Shown piece after piece: positions 56,421 to 64,000 of a stretch of 64,000 nucleotides of DNA (positions are counted from its first letter, which is position 1; every line of letters starts with the position of its first letter). Location of the stretch: contig NC_029516.1 of the NCBI RefSeq assembly GCF_001577835.2, forward strand, positions 94,647,840 through 94,711,839, given 5' to 3'. The stretch comes from Coturnix japonica. Lineage: Eukaryota; Chordata; Aves; Galliformes; Phasianidae. Under the pieces are notes generated by a model. The model saw nothing but the letters and a program-made list of their open reading frames with translations, did not search any database and was not told where the DNA came from. A program made the translations under genes and the position numbers.

Positions 56421-59400
56421 CTTTCAGCGCGTGATTCGGGTTCTTGACGTCGGGTCGGATTTAGAGTGTAAATGCTTGGCCGTTTATTTTAAGCTGGAAG
56501 TCCGTACTGGGCTAAGATAACGTGGTGAGCTTTTGCCGCCTGGGCAGAGCCCGAGCTCGGGGCTGAGGATGTTTCTTGGGTGTATGTGCCAGCAAGAGTG
56601 GCACTGAAACCCTTGGCTAGGCCAGGCTGGGTTGGTGTCCCACACTGTAACTTACGGCTTCATGCTCTGCAATGTCAGAGCTCTGACTTGCGGCCTAACG
56701 AGCCAGCATGCAGGAGGGAAGAGCCTGAGGGTTGTTGGCTGTTCAAGCAATACCACATCCAAACTGGACAGAAAGGCAGGACACAGGTAACCAGCTGAAA
56801 TGTGAACTGTGCTGCAGAACCTCTTCCCAGCACAGCAGTAAGCGCTGTGTGGCACGTGGCAGCTTCATGTTCAGCTACAGAGCCGTAAGTCTGAGACTGC
56901 TGTCAGTGTTTTCAGAAGCGGGTAGGGGAAATCATCTGCATCCGCATGCTAATGTAAGGCAAAACAACAAACATGTGGTCCTGAGAGCAGAGAATATGAA
57001 CCAGCTTCCCTTATCCCTTTTTTAAGAGGGAGAAAATAATGCTGCTGCTGGTTGTATTTTGTGGTGGCAGCCTTGAGTTGTGTACAATTAATTTGGAGTG
57101 TCAGACTGCACAGATTGCTGATGGTGTGAGATACCCCGCCACATGCCAGACCAGAGCTGAGGTTGCCACAAGTGACTAGAAAGTGAAAACTTTTTCTCAA
57201 ATGACAGTTTCTAAGTAACCATTAGAGCACAGCAGAGATTTTAATAGCTTGCCTAGCATTTGTGATTGTGAAGAATCGCAGTTTGCAAAGCAGGACGGTC
57301 CTTTTGCAGTGTGATGTGGTGTGTGTTTATTTAACAACACTACACAAAAGCTTGAGGCTAAGAAACTAGTAGCACGCCTAATTAAAACTTGAGGAGCGTA
57401 ACAGGTTGTTTTGTATTTGGGACTTAGGGCTTAACGCACGACTTTTTGTGCAGTTTCCTTCCTGTGTGTGAGGGACTTTAAGATCCTGCCATTACGTCTC
57501 TCCTGAAAGGTAGTTGAATATTGTAGTAATTGCTTTTGCTTCTCATTTTAGAATCTTCTCCAGATCTGCCGGCACCAAAGAACGTAGCAGTTTATTCCTC
57601 TAACTTTCGTAATTCCCTGAGGTGGTCTCCTGTTAAAGTGGATGGAGGCTCAGTGTCCTACACCGTCCAGCTTAAAACGTAAGCAAATGGTTTGAGAAGC
57701 GACCAAACTGATTTTGCTTTAATCCAGTAACAAAGTTGGTTTAAAAAAAAAAAAATAATACTAAGAATGAAAAAGCATAGAAATGAAAGTATGAGCTGCT
57801 TATTACTGATGTTTCTGTGAGTATCCAAAAGCATCTTCTGAAGACAGAGGTTCTCGTAGCTTCTTGTGTTGCCGCTGCACTGAGTAAAGACTGAAGACCC
57901 AAAAAGCATCCAGAAATGTTGCGTGGTTTCCAGTGTAATTCTTACCTTGATGAATTCTCCCTTGCTCTTTTTTTTTCCCCAGTGCTGAAGAGATGCAGGA
58001 ACTAAAAAGGCTGTAGAATAAATGCTTGTGAAAGCAGTTGTTTTGTTACATACCCTATTCTTAGAAAAGCCTTCTAGGTATGAGGGATTGTATTTTAGAG
58101 CTTTGATAGCTGGTCATCCTGCTGATGCTTTATTTAGCCTTTGGTTTGTGTTACAGAGCTGCCTACAATCACTGGAGTGAGATAAACTGCACGCGTATCG
58201 CCCAGACTGAGTGCAGTTTCCTCCAGTCAGCCAAGGCACGTCGCTGGACCGTCGTTCTGCGAGTGAGGGCTGAAATGGGGCCAAGAACTTCAGCCTGGGT
58301 GGAAACGGACCCGTTTGTGGCAGAGAGAAACAGTAAGTGTTATTTGTGATGCCAGTACGTCTCTCTAGGGAGACTTGTTAAGCGTTCTAGGATTTTATTA
58401 CTCTGTTATGTGAAAGAGCTAAATGAGAGATCTGTAGGTGCTCGGTTAGCAAATGCTGCAAGGTCTCTGTGTATCGCTAGGAATTTGATAGCCATCAGTT
58501 CCTCTGCAGTGACATTAGCAGCGCATTCCTTCAACAGGTATTGGAAACATGTTTCTGATGAGTTTCCTTGGATGGTCAAGCCTTGTAAGAACTACAGCCT
58601 GTGTCACATGCAATTCTGTTGTTTGTGGTAGTTTCTGTTGAACAGATCTCTTTTCTAACAATTCCAGGCTGTCCTGCCTTTGCTATGGTGCAGAAGGGTG
58701 AAGGGCATACTTTAAATCCTATGAGATGTGCAGACAGTCATGTTACTGTTCTTTGTGAGATCTGCCCTATTCCTTGCTGTGATTGGTTTCAGGATTTGGA
58801 GAAGATAAATGTTGAGTTTTAGAAAACCCCTTAAATAGTAGAGAAGCAGGAGAATGGGTTAACAGAGTCTTTCTCCTGTACTTTGTGATGAGTAATGGTG
58901 CTCCGTAGTGGGAAGAGTCTATTTTCCCTGATAGTAAAGAATGCAGGGCTAAGGAATTGCCAGAGTCCTGAGCTGAAGACTACAATTGCTGTATCCATAG
59001 CTTGTGATGCAGGATTGTTTGTGCAGGAGAAGGGTGGGATCCCATGTGGGGTTAGGAAAGCATTAAGTAGATGAAAAAATGTTGTGTTCCCTTTCTTGAG
59101 GAGGAAAAAAAGAGCTGACATTCAGTGTTTGCTGAGTACCATAAGAGTATCTAAATAAAGCTGGATGTAATCATAGAATCACAGTACGGCCTGGGTTGCA
59201 AAGGACCACAGTGATCATCCAGTTCCAACCCCTCTGCTATGTGCAGGGTCGCCAACCACCAGACCAGGCTGCCCAGAGCCACATCCAGCCTGCACAATGT
59301 AATACGTAATGTGATGAGCTGTTCAGCATCCCAGAGGTTCACTGCTCTTTCTTTGTTTCTTTTCAGCTACTATTGGACCTCCTAAAGTGAACAGTGTGAT

Positions 59401-62400
59401 TGTAAGCTCTGACTCTCTTCTCATTAGTGTCGCACCTCCTTTTGGACCTGAGGCAGGTTACCTTTTCCACTATCATGTGTCCTACTGGGAGAACACAACA
59501 ATTACTACTAAAAAAGTAAGAATTCTGATTTGTTTTGTTTCTATTGCCTGTATGACTAAGAGACGAGTCAGCATTTCTTGTCAAAACAACTGATATGGAG
59601 GAAGAGAATGAATGTTTTTTTGAGAGCAGAGGTCATCATTTGGTGGCTTGAATGTAAGTTAGTCTGGTTCTGGCACAAGTAATGCACGTATTACAGAACT
59701 TTCACAAATAGATCACACTGCAGCTCCAAGGAGAGAATCCGCACAGTGTCAAAGGTGGCTTTAAAATAATATTTAGATTCCAAAGTTTGTTTGGGCAATT
59801 TGAAAATTGTGGGACGCTCTTCCTCCTTTCAGGGAATGTTTGTGTAGGCAGCTTCAGTGACAGGCTGCTGATGTCTGTGCTCCCAGGGCAGAGAAAGGCT
59901 GTAGTTCTTCAAAACATGTTGTTTGCAGCCGGGAAGAGCTGTCCCTTATTTGCACCGAAACTTGGTGGGTTTGACCTACCTCACTGTGTGCCCCTGCCAC
60001 TGCCTTTCAGAAAGATAAAAGTAAGAATGAAAAAGGAAGAAGAATCACAAGAGTGTCATTTTCAAGCTGACTGCTGAAAAACAGAAGCAGGGGAAAAAAA
60101 TCATTTCAAGCCTTCTGTGTTCTAAAGGTCTTGCTAAATCTGAAACGCCTCCACTTCCTTCCTCCCTTAGACAAACATGTGTTTTTGACGCGGAATCAAA
60201 TGTTTGAAAGTGAAGTGAGATGTCACTCTTGGAGGCTTTTGTAGGCTTCCTTGAAGCCGTCGCGGGTTAAAAAGATCAGCCTTGGTAGGAGCATGGAGGT
60301 TTTGTGCTGCCCATCAGCTGTTTTTCCCCCCCGCTGGAAAAATAGTGGAAGCGCTGCAGTGTGCTTCTGTCAGCCTCTGATGGTGAAGACATTTCTCATG
60401 GCTCCCTTTTCCTTCCTCCTTCCTGCCTTGCATTAACTGCCAGAGTTACAGCAGCTGTGTGAAAGCATCTGGCAGCTTGGTGTGGTTGAAGTCAGACCTT
60501 GCTGTTCATACCCTTGTGGGTAGGTTTTACGTGGTTGGGCGTATTTAATTTAAAAACAAAGAGATTTCAGATACATCTCAGCATTCCTGCTTCACCGTAT
60601 TTCATGATTTCTCTTGGCACATTAGAAAAAGCTGAGTAAAGAAAACCATCCTTTCTTTGAATGACAGACTGCAGTAAGGGGAGGAGAACTGCACTGAAGC
60701 CAGGCTCTGATTCTTGCAGTAACATACATATTCTTTTTTTCTTTTCCTTTCAACAGGAGATAAAGACAGTTGATACACTATTCAAAATTAAAGGCCTGAA
60801 GCAAATGACACTTTATTGTTTTACAATCCAAGTAGAATTGATGGCATATTTAGATTTCCAGTTGCTTGGACTGCAAACAGTCCCGGAGTGCTACAGAACA
60901 ACCATCAGTGGTATAAACCTGTTTTTGTTCTTTTTCTTGTATGGTGGGATGGGTGTAGGACTGGTTACATACCTGTATTTGTCAGGAGTATTAATAGATA
61001 CCAATCCATAATTGTCGTTAATGGCAAATCAGTAGGTGATGGTTTGGTCATTAGTTGATGGTCTTTGTTACGCTCTTCCAGCTGTCCTTGTCCTCAGTCA
61101 CTGCAGTTTCTGCTGCCCCCAGGAACCAACCTGGGCAATTTGATCACAAGCCGCTGAGATGTGATGTTGGAGTCAGCGGTGCTTCTTTTGCTGGAGAGAA
61201 TCACATGTTCTAAAGCCCCTGGCATTAGTGGCATTTTGCTGATAAAAACCAAAGGTGGAAGAAGGGCAGATTGCATTCCCTGCATGCCTTCCACCCACCA
61301 GCATGTCGTGTAGAAGCTTGCATTAGGCTGTGTGCACAGGGGGACAGGCTGGTGATTGCTGTATGGAATCACCACCAAGCTACTTCTCAGCACAGGTGTT
61401 TGGAGTGCATCTGTGGTAGGATGTGACCTTAACCTTGGAAATTTGATTGCCACAGACAGCACATGTCAGCTTGTTGTATGTTGCTTTACATGGGCTATAT
61501 ACATATGAACCTGCCATGTGTTCTTTTTCAGAGGCGGCCAAAGCTGGATATATTGTCATAATATTTCTGTCCATCGGTCTGCTTTTAATTTTCTTAATAG
61601 CGGGTTTATTTTGTTTATGGAGACACCAGAAAGCAATTAAATATTTGTCCAAGCCACCTTTGAGAATCCCATCACACTTTGAAGAGGTACGTGTAGACAA
61701 GTTGTTTCTCTTCCCCCTCCACCTCCTCTTGCAGGAGACAGTGAATCCTGGGACTTTTTCTCCTTCCAGCTGACACATTTCTGTACTAAGCAGCATTGTC
61801 TCAGTCCTGTTGAGCTTCCTCTTTTTAAACAGGAAATAGTCTTCAAGCACAGCTCTCCATTTCAAAGTTCTCACTCAGCATGTATTCCATATAGAACATT
61901 CCTAATGTTGCCCCTGAAACACAGGGTCTGTTTAGTAAGCAGGAGACTACATGGAGTTAGTAGGAAGAACAAATCCTTTTCTCTGGCTTCTTTTCTTATT
62001 TTTCCTTATCTTCCTTTCTGTGATTAAAAGTTTCCTATATTCAGCGTGACACTGATAATTTTGGAGCGAAGGAGACGAAAGGAAAGTCAAAGCAAATAGT
62101 AATTATAAGAGAAGAATGACACTGTGGAGTTTTCTGTTGACAATGAAAGGTGCAATACTGATTTATCTCATCTTGCACTGAACAAGGCAGAATCTTCTCT
62201 CACTTGCCCTGGCAGTGTTCTAACAAGCCGTCAGTTGCCAGATTCCTGCAGCTACAGGGCATGGCTCCAGCAGTGTAATAGGAAAAAACTCTTCTGTGGC
62301 TTGTTCTTTTGTAGAACTTTGACGTGTTGTCTAAAGATAAGCTTATCAACAATATGTAATGTGGGATGTTTTCAACTCACTTAAATGGATGTCTGCCATA

Positions 62401-62797
62401 TTTCTTTCTGCAGAAAGAGAACTGACGTGTTTTTAACCTTTGCATTATTCAGTTCTTATCTCCTATACAGAAATCCAGAATAAAATAAATATATGTTTAA
62501 TTAGTGCTTTGCATTCTGTTCTAAACCAACTTGCCTATAGCCAGTACTGCTTGCTCTGTCTCTGCAGCTTCTGAAGTACCTGTTCTGTGGATCAGTAGCT
62601 AACCTGTCATTTCTGCCATTTTCCAGTATTTGAGAGACCCGAGCATGCCTCACTTGGAGGCGTTGGAGAACCATGATGAAGATCCCGAAGATTCTCTAAC
62701 AGTTGTGTATACAGGAGAAGGAAGCAGCGCATATGGTGACATGTTGGATGGTAACACTTGCTCACGCAGCAGCTCCAGTAGCCGTGATGTGACATAG
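56138..62797 (+). CDS. IFNGR2: Interferon gamma receptor 2
   Basis: Signalling second chain for interferon gamma; it brings JAK2 to the ligand-bound IFNGR1. Exons: 56138-56210, 57552-57678, 58157-58332, 59367-59515, 60757-60910, 61532-61686, 62627-62797; 1005 nt, 334 aa (human 337). The signal peptide is MPWRALLLFLIGIFLQG. D1 begins LPAPKNVAVYSSNFRNSLRW and D2 begins TIGPPKVNSVIVSSDS. The membrane span is about residues 231-256 (YIVIIFLSIGLLLIFLIAG). The tail has PPLRIPSHFEEYLRDP and LEALE, matching human PPSIPLQIEEYLKDP and LEALD, the JAK2-binding region. It ends in a serine-rich stretch. Phases are 1-2-1-0-1-0. The exon 5 donor (AGTG|GTATAA) is weak, and the frame stays open past it for 33 codons. 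Confidence 0.97.
59171..59297 (-). mobile_element. CR1 LINE 3'-end fragment next to IFNGR2 exon 4
   Basis: Reverse copy: TCATAGAATCACAGTACGGC, CTGGGTTGCAAAGGACCACA, GACCAGGCTGCCCAGAGCCA. Its right end is 69 bp before the exon 4 acceptor (exon starts 59367). Confidence 0.9.
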
Positions 62798-63487
62798 GGG
62801 TGGCACCTTTGTAAGAACACCTGTATCCAGTTATTGCAGAAGCTTTTGCCTGCAAGCGGTGCTGCTCAGCTCCCACCAGGACAGACAGTGAGCCCTGGAC
62901 AAAAATGCAGCCACTAACAAATCCTGAGCAAGACTTGGCTTCCTGAGAATTATGTGGAACCTGGGCCTTTTTTAAAGCAGTTTCTGTCGTGCTACAGCAG
63001 CAGCAATATTCTTTCTGCCACGGACTAGAAAGGTGGAATTTGAAGGTGAAACGAACACTAAATTGCCTTAAGAAAGACAGCTGGCTACAAATGACTGTAT
63101 CATCATCGTACTTCCCTCCTCCTCCCCCTGAAGCCCAGCTTTGAAAAATAATGGCACTTTATTGTAGGACTGAGTATAATGAGGAATTTTTAAATTACTT
63201 TATAGTGGCTTTTGTTTTGTTACTTTATTTGTGAAGTCTGTATTGCCACTCACTTGAAGTGTATTATACCAAACCAATATGCTTTCCCACATAGTTTTAA
63301 ACGTGCCTTCCATGACTGCTAGAAAGAAAATGGTACTCAATCCCCCTCATTATGAATACATACAGAGAACTACTTCAAGAAAGGCAAAGGGTAGTTAATT
63401 CCATTCCCCCTTGGGTCTGTGCATCTTTATACAGTGTTAAAAAGCATTAATCTGTACCCGCAGTGAGACAATCATATCCTTCACAGC

Positions 63488-63493
63488 AATAAA
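63488..63493 (+). terminator. IFNGR2: IFNGR2 poly(A) signal
   Basis: A canonical AATAAA (CAGCAATAAAACC) lies about 690 bp after the stop, giving a 3' UTR of 62798 to about 63515. Confidence 0.75.
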
Positions 63494-63519
63494 ACCTATT
63501 TTGCTCAGAAGTTATATAA

Positions 63520-64000
63520 AATATGTTGCTACTGGTCAGGTGCTAACAATCTCTTGTTGACTAGAAGCCCAGTTCTGCAAGGGTTGTGGTTTCAGTACCT
63601 CAAAGGAGAAAGAGCAGATTGCAAATTAAGCCTTATGTCATAATGCTGTGGGATCTGGAAGGTGTCTCATAACACAAAAGTAACCACTTCTATAGTAAAA
63701 AAAAAATAAATAAATAGGGTTATTTCATTAAAAATGTGACTTTTTTTCATGTTTGATACAGGTTGTTTTAAAAAATTAAAATGCTTGGTTGTTTGCATGT
63801 GGCTTGCTCAGATACTTAGACCTACTAATGGAGTCTGCTGCTGCCATGGATACAGGTTATCAGTCAGTGCCACAGCTAGAAGTTATCTGTCTCAGTTCCT
63901 GCTGTTCCCTCCCTTCTGGGGGCACACACGTGACTAGTGACAAAATTAACCAGTATTTCCCAGAAGCTCCCTCAGTCTGTGTCCTATAAGAAGTAATCTA
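63520..64000. other. Downstream flank; no gene seen
   Basis: Nothing supported is visible. In other vertebrates TMEM50B follows IFNGR2; none of its coding sequence is recognised before the window ends. Confidence 0.5.

Noticed and set aside
55596-56520. Several 100-150 codon frames on both strands around IFNGR2 exon 1
   Set aside because: The same CpG-island composition effect. Only the short frame from 56138 joins the IFNGR2 exons in phase.
1-64000. Bacterial-type systems, CRISPR arrays, operons or integrated phage
   Set aside because: The window is spliced vertebrate DNA with LINEs and CpG islands; no direct-repeat array or dense gene string is present.
1-64000. Endogenous retroviruses, LTR pairs or Polinton-like elements
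   Set aside because: I saw no LTR-like direct repeat pair and no gag, pol or env motif beyond the CR1 reverse transcriptase ends.

Overview
This 64 kb window is vertebrate, and almost certainly avian, nuclear DNA. It holds spliced genes with GT-AG introns, CpG-island promoters and more than twenty fragments of CR1 LINEs, the dominant repeat of bird genomes. A decayed mariner of the Galluhop type known from chicken is also present. The gene content and order match the class II cytokine receptor cluster (human chromosome 21q22.1, chicken chromosome 1). A galliform bird, most likely chicken, is the best guess; the exact species cannot be proved from the sequence alone.

Layout: 1-7300 is intergenic, with CR1 pieces near its right end. 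Four receptor genes follow, all on the + strand and head to tail. IFNAR2 has a CpG island near 7340-7960 and coding exons from 10239 to 16549. IL10RB codes from 18526 to 26607. A gene-poor spacer runs to about 32.9 kb. IFNAR1 codes from 33054 to 47514. A second spacer with CR1 pieces runs to about 55.6 kb. IFNGR2 codes from 56138 to 62797 and has a poly(A) signal at 63488. No gene is seen on the - strand.

Spliced reading frames assembled by hand give 499 aa (IFNAR2), 342 aa (IL10RB), 570 aa (IFNAR1) and 334 aa (IFNGR2). Every junction keeps frame. The intron phases are 1-2-1-0-1-0 in the three two-domain receptors, and 1-2-1-0-1-2-1-0-1-0 in the four-domain IFNAR1, the sign of an internal duplication of the ectodomain module.

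The proteins pair on the cell surface: IFNAR1 with IFNAR2 for type I interferon, IL10RB as the shared second chain for IL-10, IL-22, IL-26 and type III interferon, and IFNGR2 as the second chain for interferon gamma. All signal through JAK kinases.

No previously undescribed system was found. The points most worth a second look are an ISRE-like motif at the IFNAR2 promoter, a palindromic kappa-B site upstream of IL10RB, a GC-AG intron and an unresolved signal-peptide exon in IFNAR2, an ATTTT microsatellite abutting an IFNAR1 splice acceptor, a Galluhop mariner holding CR1 sequence, and an IFNGR2 intron-retention frame that encodes a second hydrophobic segment.
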